From: Pseudomonas sp. BCA17
Lineage (GTDB): Bacteria > Pseudomonadota > Gammaproteobacteria > Pseudomonadales > Pseudomonadaceae
Direction of reading: 5' to 3'
DNA length: 64,000 nt
NCBI RefSeq assembly: GCF_004519405.1
Contig: NZ_SGWI01000001.1
Location: 248,001-312,000 of the forward strand
Shown in pieces: positions 53,617 through 62,604 of the stretch. The translations under genes and the position numbers were made by a program. How positions within the stretch are numbered: the first letter of the stretch is position 1; every line of letters begins with the position of its first letter. The notes beneath the pieces are model-generated. The model did no database searches, was not told the origin of the DNA, and was given only the letters and a program-made list of their open reading frames with translations.

Positions 53617-54768
53617 ATGCAAGATCTTGAATACACTGAAGAACAAGTGATGATCCGCGACATGGCCCGCGACTTCGCCCGTGGTGAAATCGCCCCGCAT
53701 GCCCAGGCATGGGAGAAAGCCGGCTGGATCGACGACACGCTGGTGGCGAAGATGGGCGAATTGGGCCTGCTGGGCATGGTGGTCCCCGAAGAATGGGGCG
53801 GCACCTATGTCGACTACGTCGCTTATGCCCTGGCGGTCGAGGAAATCTCCGCCGGCGATGGCGCCACGGGCGCACTGATGAGTATCCATAATTCAGTGGG
53901 TTGCGGGCCAATCCTCAACTTCGGCACACAAGCACAGAAACAGACATGGCTGCCTGCCCTTGCCAGCGGCCAGGCGATTGGTTGCTTCTGCCTGACCGAG
54001 CCGCAGGCCGGTTCCGAAGCCCATAACCTGCGCACCCGTGCTGAATTGCGCGACGGTCAGTGGGTGATCACCGGCGCCAAGCAGTTTGTCAGCAATGGCA
54101 AGCGCGCCCAGTTGGCCATTGTCTTTGCAGTGACCGACCCGGACCTGGGCAAGAAAGGTATTTCGGCGTTCCTGGTGCCCACCGATACGCCCGGCTTTGT
54201 CGTCGATCGCACCGAGCACAAAATGGGCATTCGCGCCTCGGACACCTGTGCCGTGACGCTCAACCAGTGCACCGTGCCCGAGGCCAACCTGCTGGGTGAG
54301 CGCGGCAAGGGCCTGGCCATTGCCCTGTCCAATCTCGAAGGCGGCCGTATCGGTATTGCCGCCCAAGCCCTGGGTATCGCCCGTGCCGCGTTTGAGGCGG
54401 CGCTGGCCTATGCCCGTGATCGTGTGCAATTCAACAAAGCGATCATCGAACACCAGAGCGTGGCCAACCTGCTGGCCGATATGCAGACCCAACTCAATGC
54501 CGCTCGCTTGCTGATCCTGCACGCCGCACGCCTGCGCAGTGCCGGCAGGCCCTGTCTGTCGGAAGCCTCGCAAGCCAAGCTGTTTGCCTCGGAAATGGCG
54601 GAAAAGGTCTGCTCCTCGGCGATGCAGATACACGGCGGGTATGGCTATCTTGAAGATTACCCGGTGGAGCGTTACTACCGGGATGCGCGGATCACGCAGA
54701 TTTATGAAGGCACCAGCGAGATTCAGCGCATGGTGATTGCACGGGAACTGAAGAACTACCTGCTCTAA
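53617..54768 (+). CDS. Acyl-CoA dehydrogenase, isobutyryl-CoA type
   Basis: 383 residues with the FAD acyl-CoA dehydrogenase signatures [20 protein letters not shown] and [17 protein letters not shown] (catalytic Glu in YEGT). Co-location with the 3-hydroxyisobutyryl-CoA hydrolase suggests isobutyryl-CoA to methacrylyl-CoA, the first dehydrogenation of valine degradation. Only 3 bp separate the two genes. The hydratase step would come from another gene, perhaps that at 54844. Confidence 0.87.
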   Translation: MQDLEYTEEQVMIRDMARDFARGEIAPHAQAWEKAGWIDDTLVAKMGELGLLGMVVPEEWGGTYVDYVAYALAVEEISAGDGATGALMSIHNSVGCGPILNFGTQAQKQTWLPALASGQAIGCFCLTEPQAGSEAHNLRTRAELRDGQWVITGAKQFVSNGKRAQLAIVFAVTDPDLGKKGISAFLVPTDTPGFVVDRTEHKMGIRASDTCAVTLNQCTVPEANLLGERGKGLAIALSNLEGGRIGIAAQALGIARAAFEAALAYARDRVQFNKAIIEHQSVANLLADMQTQLNAARLLILHAARLRSAGRPCLSEASQAKLFASEMAEKVCSSAMQIHGGYGYLEDYPVERYYRDARITQIYEGTSEIQRMVIARELKNYLL

Positions 54769-54787
54769 CCAACACGCACAAAATAAT

Positions 54788-54809
54788 GGGAGCGGGCTTG
54801 CCCGCTCCC
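54788..54809. repeat. REP-type hairpin between convergent operons
   Basis: GGGAGCGGGC and GCCCGCTCCC arms with a TT spacer (effective CTTG loop), a typical Pseudomonas repetitive extragenic palindrome. It separates the convergent valine and isoleucine gene sets and may terminate both. Confidence 0.75.
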
Positions 54810-54843
54810 TCACTCCGCTTGGGTTTCCTCAGGGAAAACCGTA

Positions 54844-55617
54844 TTACTTGTCCTTGAACTCAGGCGCACGCTTGCCCACAAACGCGGCCATGCCTTCCTT
54901 CTGATCCTGCGTTGCGAACGCCGCATGGAAGACGCGACGCTCGAAGCGCACGCCTTCGGACAGGCTCACTTCAAACGCACGGTTCACACTTTCCTTGACC
55001 ATCATGCTGATCGGCACCGATTTGCCGGCAATCAGCGCCGCTACTTTCAGTGCTTCTTCCAACAGCTCATCGGCCGGCACCACACGCGCCACGATCCCGC
55101 AACGCTCCGCTTCGACGGCATCGATGAAACGTCCGGTCAGGCACATTTCCATGGCCTTGGCCTTACCCACCGCACGGGTCAGGCGCTGAGTGCCGCCCAT
55201 GCCGGGCAGCACGCCGAGGTTGATTTCCGGTTGGCCGAACTTGGCGCCGTCACCGGCGAGGATAAAGTCGCACATCAACGCCAGCTCGCAGCCACCGCCG
55301 AGGGCGAAGCCGTTAACCGCGGCGATGATCGGCTTGCGGCGGTTGGCCACGCGGTCGCTGTCGCTGAACAGGTCGTCCAGGTAGATCTGCGGGTAGGTCA
55401 GCTCGGCCATTTCCTTGATATCGGCACCGGCGGCAAAGGCTTTTTTCGAACCGGTCAACACGATGCAACCAATGTTCGGGTCGGCTTCCAGGCCATCCAG
55501 CGCCTGGTTCAATTCGCGGACCAGCTGCGCGTTCAAGGCGTTCAGGGCTTGCGGGCGATTGAGGGTAATCAGCCCGACGCGGCCCTGGGTTTCGAGCAAG
55601 AGGGTTTCGTAACTCAT
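54844..55617 (-). CDS. Enoyl-CoA hydratase
   Basis: 257 residues, crotonase fold: [32 protein letters not shown] (catalytic Glu) and [19 protein letters not shown] (second catalytic Glu). Last gene of a leftward four-gene set. By neighbourhood it hydrates tiglyl-CoA in isoleucine degradation, and perhaps also methacrylyl-CoA. Confidence 0.9.
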   Translation of the reverse strand: MSYETLLLETQGRVGLITLNRPQALNALNAQLVRELNQALDGLEADPNIGCIVLTGSKKAFAAGADIKEMAELTYPQIYLDDLFSDSDRVANRRKPIIAAVNGFALGGGCELALMCDFILAGDGAKFGQPEINLGVLPGMGGTQRLTRAVGKAKAMEMCLTGRFIDAVEAERCGIVARVVPADELLEEALKVAALIAGKSVPISMMVKESVNRAFEVSLSEGVRFERRVFHAAFATQDQKEGMAAFVGKRAPEFKDK

Positions 55618-55628
55618 GTATCGGCTCC

Positions 55629-56756
55629 TTAAAGATTGCGTGAGATGACCATGCGTTGAATATCGCTGGTGCCTTCGTAGATCTGGCAGACCCGCACATC
55701 GCGGTAGATCCGCTCCAGGGGGAAGTCGCTCAGGTAACCGTAACCGCCCAAGGTTTGCAAGGCGGCCGAGCAGACTTTTTCGGCCATTTCCGAGGCAAAC
55801 AGCTTGGCCATGGAAGCTTCCACCAACGCCGGCTTGCCACTGTCGCGCAGGGCGGCGGCGTAATGCACCATCTGCCGGGCCACAGCGATTTGCGTGGCCA
55901 TGTCGGCCAGACGGAACGCCACGGCCTGATGCTCAATCAGCGCTTTGCCAAAGCTTTCGCGTTCACGCGCATAGTCGCGTGCCGCTTCAAACGCAGCGCG
56001 GGCCATGCCCACCGATTGCGAGGCGATGCCCACGCGGCCACCTTCGAGGTTGGCCAGGGCGATCTTGTAGCCTTCGCCCTCCTCGCCCAGACGGTTGCCC
56101 ACCGGAACCTTCACGTCTTCGAACAGGATCTGGCAGGTGTCGGAGGCGTGCTGGCCGAGTTTGTCTTCGACCCGCGCGACCGTGTAGCCCGGTGAATCGG
56201 TCGGCACGATGAATGCGCTGATCCCGCGCTTACCGGCGGCCGGGTCGGTGACCGCAAACACGATCACGATGCCGGCGTTCTGCCCGGAGGTAATGAACTG
56301 TTTGCAGCCGTTGAGCACGTAATGATCGCCTTCAAGGCGCGCGCGAGTTTTCAGGCTGCTGGCGTCGGAGCCGGCCTGGGGTTCGGTCAATGCGAAGGCG
56401 CCGAGCATGGCGCCGCTGGCCAGCGGCTTGAGGAATTGCTCTTTCTGCTGGTCGTTGCCGAACGTGAGAATCGGCACGCAGCCCACCGAGTTGTGCACGC
56501 TCATGATGGTCGAGCAGGCACCGTCACCGGCGGCGATTTCTTCCAGGGCCATCGCATAAGCGAGGTAGCCCGTGTCGCAACCGCCCCACTGCTCCGGCAC
56601 CAGCATGCCGAAAAACCCCAGCTCGGCCATTTCGCCGATGGCCTGCTTGGGAAAACGGTGCTCGCGGTCCCACTCGGCGGCGAAGGGTTTCAAGCGTTCC
56701 TGGGCAAATTGCCGGGCCGCGTCGCTGATTTGTACGTGTTCTTCATTGGGCAGCAT
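55629..56756 (-). CDS. Acyl-CoA dehydrogenase, 2-methylbutyryl-CoA type
   Basis: 375 residues, with [20 protein letters not shown] and [17 protein letters not shown] (catalytic Glu). It is similar to, but distinct from, the rightward dehydrogenase. In this operon it would oxidise 2-methylbutyryl-CoA to tiglyl-CoA. 9 bp follow the thiolase stop, and 11 bp separate it from the hydratase gene. Confidence 0.88.
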   Translation of the reverse strand: MLPNEEHVQISDAARQFAQERLKPFAAEWDREHRFPKQAIGEMAELGFFGMLVPEQWGGCDTGYLAYAMALEEIAAGDGACSTIMSVHNSVGCVPILTFGNDQQKEQFLKPLASGAMLGAFALTEPQAGSDASSLKTRARLEGDHYVLNGCKQFITSGQNAGIVIVFAVTDPAAGKRGISAFIVPTDSPGYTVARVEDKLGQHASDTCQILFEDVKVPVGNRLGEEGEGYKIALANLEGGRVGIASQSVGMARAAFEAARDYARERESFGKALIEHQAVAFRLADMATQIAVARQMVHYAAALRDSGKPALVEASMAKLFASEMAEKVCSAALQTLGGYGYLSDFPLERIYRDVRVCQIYEGTSDIQRMVISRNL

Positions 56757-56765
56757 AGAGCGTCC

Positions 56766-57956
56766 TCAAACCAGGCATTCGATGGCCATGGCCGTGGCTT
56801 CACCACCGCCGATACAGATGGCGGCAACACCACGCTTGAGCCCGTTCTGGCGCAGGGCCGAGAGCAGGGTCACCAGGATCCGCGCGCCGGACGCGCCGAT
56901 CGGGTGCCCCAGGGCGCAGGCGCCGCCGTGGATGTTGACCTTGCTGTGGGGGATTTCCAGCTGACTCATGGTGACCAGGCTGACCACCGCAAAGGCTTCG
57001 TTGATCTCGAACAGGTCGACATCCGCCAGGTTCCAACCGGTCTTGCTCATCAGCTTGCGAATAGCCCCCACCGGCGCCACTGGAAACAATCCCGGCTCAT
57101 CGGCAAACGCCGCATGCCCATGAATCACGGCCAGCGGCTTGAGGCCACGCTTGTGGGCTTCGGACTGACGCATCAGCAGCAAGGCTGCCGCGCCATCGGA
57201 AATCGAACTGGAGTTGGCTGCCGTGACCGTGCCGCCCTCGCGGAACGCCGGTTTCAGGCTGGAGATCTTGTCCAGCTTGGCTTTGGGCGGTTGTTCGTCA
57301 TGCAGGATGGTTTTCTGTTCTTTGCCCACGGTGACCTGCACCGGGACGATCTCGGCGGCGAAGTTACCACGGGTGATCGCTTCCTGGGCACGGGTCAGCG
57401 AGGCGATGGCAAAGGCATCCTGGGTTTCCCGGGTAAAACCGTTGTGCTCGGCGCAGTCCTCGGCAAAGGTGCCCATCAGACGGCCTTTGTCATACGCGTC
57501 TTCCAGGCCATCGAGGAACATGTGGTCGAGCACCTTGCCGTGCCCCATGCGGTAGCCACTGCGCGCACGGTCCAGCAGGTAGGGCGCGTTGGACATGCTT
57601 TCCATGCCGCCGGCGATTACTACATCGACGCTGCCGGCCACCAGCGAATCGTGGGCGAGAATGGTTGCTTCCATGCCCGAACCGCACATTTTGTTGAGGG
57701 TGGTGCAGCGGGTGGCCTTGTCCAACCCGGCCCCCAGCGCGGCCTGGCGCGCGGGTGCCTGGCCGAGACCGGCCGGCAGCACGCAGCCGAACAGCACTTC
57801 ATCCACTGCATCGCTGGCAATCCCGGCACGCTCGACGGCGGCTCGAATTGCGGCGCTGCCCAGTTGCGGCGCGGTCAGGCCTTTGAGGTCGCCCTGGAAA
57901 CCGCCCATGGGCGTACGCACGGCACTGACAATGACAATGACAATCGGATCAGTCAT
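56766..57956 (-). CDS. Acetyl-CoA C-acyltransferase (thiolase)
   Basis: 396 residues: the catalytic Cys91 in LNKMCGSGMEA, His in NIHGGACALGHPIGASGAR, and the second cysteine region ICIGGGEATAMAIE. It cleaves 2-methylacetoacetyl-CoA to propionyl-CoA and acetyl-CoA in this context. 11 bp separate it from the SDR stop upstream. Confidence 0.92.
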   Translation of the reverse strand: MTDPIVIVIVSAVRTPMGGFQGDLKGLTAPQLGSAAIRAAVERAGIASDAVDEVLFGCVLPAGLGQAPARQAALGAGLDKATRCTTLNKMCGSGMEATILAHDSLVAGSVDVVIAGGMESMSNAPYLLDRARSGYRMGHGKVLDHMFLDGLEDAYDKGRLMGTFAEDCAEHNGFTRETQDAFAIASLTRAQEAITRGNFAAEIVPVQVTVGKEQKTILHDEQPPKAKLDKISSLKPAFREGGTVTAANSSSISDGAAALLLMRQSEAHKRGLKPLAVIHGHAAFADEPGLFPVAPVGAIRKLMSKTGWNLADVDLFEINEAFAVVSLVTMSQLEIPHSKVNIHGGACALGHPIGASGARILVTLLSALRQNGLKRGVAAICIGGGEATAMAIECLV

Positions 57957-57967
57957 GGGAATACTCC

Positions 57968-58735
57968 TTACTTGGCAGCCATGCGCAAGGCACCGTCGAG
58001 ACGGATCACCTCGCCGTTGAGCATGCTGTTTTCAATGATGTGACGTACCAGGGCCGCGTATTCGGCCGGTTTGCCCAGGCGCGGCGGGAATGGCACGCCG
58101 GCGGCCAGGGAATCGCGGACTTCCGGGGTCATGCCGGCCATCATGGGGGTTTCGAAAATGCCCGGGGCAATGGTCATGACCCGAATGCCGAAGCGTGCCA
58201 ACTCGCGGGCGGCAGGCAAGGTCAGGCTGGCGATGGCGCCTTTGGAGGCAGAATACGCCGCCTGGCCGATCTGCCCGTCAAAGGCGGCCACCGAGGCCGT
58301 GTTGATGATCACCCCGCGCTCACCCTCGGCATTCGCCTCGGTTTCAGCCATGGCCGCAGCAGCCAGGCGCAGCAGGTTGAAGCTGCCGATCAGGTTGACG
58401 TTGATCACCTGGGCAAAACTGGCCAACCCATGGGGGCCGTTCTTGCCGAGGATCTTCTCGCCGCGAACCACGCCGGCGCAGTTCACCAGCCCATGCAACT
58501 GGCCAAACGCTGCGACGGCAGCCTGCACGGCGGATTGAGCAGCGTCTTCCTGGCTGATATCCGCCACGGCGCAACGGGCGTTATCCCCCAGTTGTCGGGC
58601 CTTGGCGGCGACTGCATCGGCGTTCAGGTCGACCAGCATCACCTTGGCGCCGGCCGCGACCAGCATCTCAGCGGTGGCCGCACCGAGTCCCGAGGCGCCG
58701 CCACTGACCAGGAATACCTTGTTTTCAATCTGCAT
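57968..58735 (-). CDS. 3-hydroxyacyl-CoA dehydrogenase, SDR type (HSD17B10-like)
   Basis: The ATG at 58735 has AAGGAA upstream. 255 residues: [11 protein letters not shown] (Rossmann), NCAGV, catalytic Ser in [14 protein letters not shown], and Tyr/Lys in YSASKGA. Type II enzymes act on 2-methyl-3-hydroxybutyryl-CoA. It is the first gene of the isoleucine set (SDR-thiolase-dehydrogenase-hydratase), resembling a P. putida cluster that I recall around PP_2214-2217. Confidence 0.9.
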   Translation of the reverse strand: MQIENKVFLVSGGASGLGAATAEMLVAAGAKVMLVDLNADAVAAKARQLGDNARCAVADISQEDAAQSAVQAAVAAFGQLHGLVNCAGVVRGEKILGKNGPHGLASFAQVINVNLIGSFNLLRLAAAAMAETEANAEGERGVIINTASVAAFDGQIGQAAYSASKGAIASLTLPAARELARFGIRVMTIAPGIFETPMMAGMTPEVRDSLAAGVPFPPRLGKPAEYAALVRHIIENSMLNGEVIRLDGALRMAAK

Positions 58736-58937
58736 TATTGCTTCCTTAAAGTGGATCAAGCGACCCCGGAATAGTCACTCCAGAGCCGCACAGCAGCAAT
58801 GGTCAAAGCCATCAACCTAGCTGACTGGTTTGGCCAATGATTGATCCCGCTGATCGACCGGTCGGCCCAAGTGATTGGACGTCTTTGCGCGCGGCTTCTA
58901 ACCTGAGGGCCTGCGCCACCGAAGAAGTCTTGCCGCG

Positions 58938-59831
58938 ATGATCGTGCGTTCCAAACCCAATCTGCTGGGTATCCTGTTTTCCCTCAAAGGCTCAATTGCC
59001 AAGCGCATTGCTCTGCGCAGCCTGCTGGTGACCCTGCTGGCCTCCATGATCGTGCTGGTGGAAACCCTGCACCCCGCGTACTTCTCCAAGGTCAATGCCA
59101 CGCCCTTCACGCTGCTGGGGCTATCGCTGTCGATCTTCATGAGCTTTCGCAACAACGCCTGCTATGACCGTTGGTGGGAGGGCCGCAAGCAGCTTGGGCA
59201 AATGATCATTGAGGTGCGCTCGCTGATCCGCGAAACCCAGGTGCTGGGTGACAGGCCGGAGCGGGCCGACCTCTTGCGTGGCGTGTGTGGTTTTGCCCAT
59301 GGGCTTGTGGCGCGTTTGCGTCGTGAAGATGAAGCCCAGGCGATACAGCCCTGGATGCGTGTGGACGCCAACCACCCCAACGCTCCCGACAGCGTGCTGC
59401 AAAGCCTCGGCTCAGGTTTTTCCGAGCTGGCCCGGCGTGGCGTGATCAGCGACTGGCGCTACACCCAGTTGGAGACACGCCTGGTCGGGTTGAGCCAGGT
59501 CCAGGCATCCTGCGAGCGGATCAAACACACGCCGCTGCCCTTCCCTTACACGCTGCTGTTGCACCGCACCATCTACCTCTTCTGCATTCTGCTGCCGTTC
59601 GCCATGGCCGAACCGCTGGGATGGCTCACGCCGGTGTTCACTGCCATCGTCAGCTACACCTTCTTCGGCCTCGATGAAATCGGTGACGACCTCGAAGATC
59701 CTTTTGGCTTCGACGAAAACGACCTGCCGTGCAATGCGCTCGTACGCACCCTGGAGCGCGAGATCCTTGCCGCGCTGGGCGAAACCGACTTACCGCCGGC
59801 CCTGGAGCCGGTTGACTATGTGTTGAGCTGA
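58938..59831 (+). CDS. Bestrophin-like (YneE) membrane protein
   Basis: 297 residues: helices at about 26-46 and 54-70, the family motif CYDRWWEGRKQLGQ, and later FPYTLLLHRTIYLFCILLPF. It continues with TYTFFGLDEIGDDLEDPFG (acidic, gating/Ca-binding cluster). Bacterial bestrophins are pentameric ion channels; selectivity is unknown. It is divergent from the SDR gene. Confidence 0.85.
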   Translation: MIVRSKPNLLGILFSLKGSIAKRIALRSLLVTLLASMIVLVETLHPAYFSKVNATPFTLLGLSLSIFMSFRNNACYDRWWEGRKQLGQMIIEVRSLIRETQVLGDRPERADLLRGVCGFAHGLVARLRREDEAQAIQPWMRVDANHPNAPDSVLQSLGSGFSELARRGVISDWRYTQLETRLVGLSQVQASCERIKHTPLPFPYTLLLHRTIYLFCILLPFAMAEPLGWLTPVFTAIVSYTFFGLDEIGDDLEDPFGFDENDLPCNALVRTLEREILAALGETDLPPALEPVDYVLS

Positions 59832-59899
59832 TGCGGGTTTGACACCCGCCTTGGTCTGACCGAAGCTGATGGCTTTGCAATAGCTGCCCGGACGCCTGC

Positions 59900-60958
59900 A
59901 TGTCAAAGTCACGCCGTTACTCCATCGTCGGCCTGTGCGCCCTGTTGTTGATTGTGTCGATCACCTGGCATTTCTCCCGCACCACTCAGGTCGCCGTGCC
60001 GCCTGCGATTGCCCATGGCTATGGCAAAGCGCTGAAACAGGCGCACAACGGTGAACCCGGGGCCGCGCGCGTGTTGTACCAACAACTGGGGCGACCCGAC
60101 CTCTCACCCGAACGCCGTGCCGCCCTGCACGTCGAACTGCCCAATTACCCCAGCCCCCAGGCGCTGAAGCTCGCCGACAAGGACCTGGCCAATGAATCGC
60201 CCCTGGTACGCGAAGCGGCGATTCACAGCATCGTCGGTCTGGTGCCCACCGGCCAGCGCACATTGCTGCTGGGCCCGGTACTCGAAGACCCGGAACAGAG
60301 CGTACGTTTTGCCGCCGCGAACGCCTTGCTCGGCCTGTCGCCGGACACCCTGGGCCTCTACTTCGGCCCACTACAGCAAGTACTCGACGAATTCGTGAAA
60401 CACCTCAAGGCCCAGCCCGAAACGGCCGAAGCCTGGATTCAACTGGCGCGCCTGTACATCCACAGCGCCCTGCTGCCGGAAGCGCAGAATGCCCTGGAAC
60501 AGGCCATGCGCCTGCAGCCGGACAATCTGCAAGCCGTGGTGGCGCAGATCGAGTTGCTGGACAAGCAAGGCAAAACCGATGAGTCCCGCCAGTTGCTGGC
60601 GCGACAATTGGCCGAGCACCCGGAGTCAGCCTACTTGCAACACGCCCTGGGCATGTGGCTGCTGCACCATGGTGAGCGCCCTTATGCCCTACTCGGCTTA
60701 TCCAAGGCGGTGGAGCTGGAACCGGACAATCAGGATTACCGCTACGACCTGGCCACCACCCTGCACGCCCAGGAGGAACTGGAGGCGGCCCAGCGACAGT
60801 TGGAGGAGATCATTCAGCGCCACCCCGCCAACCGTAAGGCGCGGGTGTTGCTGGTCAATTACTGGAAGGAAAGTGGCCAGTTGCAAAACGTCCAGGTGCT
60901 GCTGGCACAGCTCGAACAGCAGAACCCGGACGATCCGGCGCTACAGCAAGGCCTCTGA
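59900..60958 (+). CDS. HEAT/TPR-repeat protein
   Basis: 352 residues, with an N-terminal membrane anchor (YSIVGLCALLLIVSITWHF). A HEAT-like part (about 90-160; LVREAAIHSIVGLVPTG) is followed by several TPRs (AWIQLARLYIHSALLPEAQ, AYLQHALGMWLLHHGERPYA, DYRYDLATTLHAQEELEAAQ). It is likely a periplasmic scaffold. Similar proteins often follow multicopper or cytochrome genes, but there are none here. Confidence 0.75.
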   Translation: MSKSRRYSIVGLCALLLIVSITWHFSRTTQVAVPPAIAHGYGKALKQAHNGEPGAARVLYQQLGRPDLSPERRAALHVELPNYPSPQALKLADKDLANESPLVREAAIHSIVGLVPTGQRTLLLGPVLEDPEQSVRFAAANALLGLSPDTLGLYFGPLQQVLDEFVKHLKAQPETAEAWIQLARLYIHSALLPEAQNALEQAMRLQPDNLQAVVAQIELLDKQGKTDESRQLLARQLAEHPESAYLQHALGMWLLHHGERPYALLGLSKAVELEPDNQDYRYDLATTLHAQEELEAAQRQLEEIIQRHPANRKARVLLVNYWKESGQLQNVQVLLAQLEQQNPDDPALQQGL

Positions 60959-61101
60959 CCTGGCAACAAAAATGTGTAAAAACAGCGACTACGTCCACAA
61001 ATACTTCAAACCGTTGAACCGCCACAGGCCCGCGACGGTCAAGTAAATATCGCGCGCTCAAAGCAGCGCGCACTTACTTGTACGTGACCTGAGGGCAGTC
61101 C

Positions 61102-62604
61102 TTGTCTACATCCAACGCGCTGTTCAGTGAAAAGGCGGCCACTGGCATCGAAGGTCTTGATGACATTCTTGCCGGAGGTCTTTCGCGCAGCCACCTGTTC
61201 CTGCTGGAAGGTGAACCGGGCACAGGAAAAACCACCGTTGCACTGCAGTTCCTGCAGGCCGGTGCCAAACAAGGCGAGCGTTCGCTGTATATCACCCTTT
61301 CCGAAACCGAGCGTGAATTGCGCCAGGGTGCCGAATCCCATGGTTGGCAGCTGGATGACAATATCCATATCTTCGAACTGACGCCGCCGGAAAGCCTGCT
61401 CAATGCCGAGCAACAGCAGAGCCTGCTGTACTCCTCGGACCTTGAACTCGGCGAGGCTACGCGGCAGATCTTCGAGGTGGTCGAGCGCGTCAAACCCTCG
61501 CGGGTGGTGATCGACAGCCTGTCGGAGATCCGCCTGCTGGCTCAAAGCTCGCTGCGCTATCGCCGACAGATTCTGGCGATCAAACATTACTTCGTGCACT
61601 TTGACACTACGGTCTTGCTGCTCGACGACCTGACCACCGAGGCGCTGGACAAAACCGTGCACAGCGTGGCGCACGGGGTTATCCGCCTGGAAGAACTCAA
61701 CCCCAACTATGGTGCCGAACGCCGACGTGTCCGGGTGATTAAATACCGTGGGCAAAAATATCGCGGTGGTTTTCATGATTTCACCATCCTGCAGGACGGT
61801 GTGCATGTATTCCCCAGGCTGATCGCTGCCGAGCACCGCGCCGGTTATGTACGTCAAACCTTGACCAGCAGCATCAAGGAACTCGATGCGTTGCTGGGCG
61901 GTGGTATTGAAACCGGCTCAAGCACCCTGATTCTCGGCCCCTCCGGCACAGGCAAATCGCTGATCTCATTTGTTTTCGCCACGGCGGCGGTAGCCCGGGG
62001 CGAGAAAGCGGCGCTGTTTATCTTCGATGAGGAACTGGGCCTGCTATTCGAGCGCATGCGGCAGTTGGACATTGACCTTGAAGCGCTGCAAGCCACCGGC
62101 AATCTGTTGATTGAGCAGGTGGACGCCGCCGAACTCACGCCTGGCGAGTTCTCCCATCGCGTACGGCGTTGCGTGGACGAGCGTGGCATCAAGACGGTGG
62201 TGATCGACAGTCTGAACGGCTACGAAGCGGCAATGCCGGAAGAGAACGCGCTGATCCTGCACATGCACGAGTTGTTGCTGTACCTCAATCGTCGAGGCGC
62301 GGCAACGTTCATGACCGTCGCACAACACGGCCTGGTCGGGGACATGCAGGCGCCGGTGGATATTACCTACCTGGCCGATACCGTTATTTTGCTGCGTTAC
62401 TTCGAAGCCATCGGCAGGGTTCGTCGTGCTATCTCGGTCATCAAGAAAAGGACCGGCGCCCATGAGTCGACTATCCGCGAGTACCGCATCAGCAAAGAGG
62501 GCATGACTATTGGCGCCCCCTTGGACAATTTCCAGGGCGTGCTGCGCGGTATCCCCACTTATGTCGGCACAGCCGGTCCGCTGCTTGAGGATAAGGGCCA
62601 GTGA
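61102..62604 (+). CDS. KaiC-like double-domain ATPase
   Basis: 500 residues with two RecA/KaiC domains. The Walker A motifs are GEPGTGKT (37-44) and GPSGTGKS (279-286); the Walker B strands are SRVVIDSLSEI and KTVVIDSLNGYE. TLSETERELR and FIFDEELGLL hold the catalytic acidic residues. The KaiC autophosphorylation pair (Ser-Thr) appears as Thr422-Tyr423. The TTG start has GAGGG 6 nt upstream. The stop overlaps the histidine kinase start by 4 bp. No KaiA/KaiB is present. It is likely a signalling ATPase rather than a clock. Confidence 0.88.
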   Translation: MSTSNALFSEKAATGIEGLDDILAGGLSRSHLFLLEGEPGTGKTTVALQFLQAGAKQGERSLYITLSETERELRQGAESHGWQLDDNIHIFELTPPESLLNAEQQQSLLYSSDLELGEATRQIFEVVERVKPSRVVIDSLSEIRLLAQSSLRYRRQILAIKHYFVHFDTTVLLLDDLTTEALDKTVHSVAHGVIRLEELNPNYGAERRRVRVIKYRGQKYRGGFHDFTILQDGVHVFPRLIAAEHRAGYVRQTLTSSIKELDALLGGGIETGSSTLILGPSGTGKSLISFVFATAAVARGEKAALFIFDEELGLLFERMRQLDIDLEALQATGNLLIEQVDAAELTPGEFSHRVRRCVDERGIKTVVIDSLNGYEAAMPEENALILHMHELLLYLNRRGAATFMTVAQHGLVGDMQAPVDITYLADTVILLRYFEAIGRVRRAISVIKKRTGAHESTIREYRISKEGMTIGAPLDNFQGVLRGIPTYVGTAGPLLEDKGQ

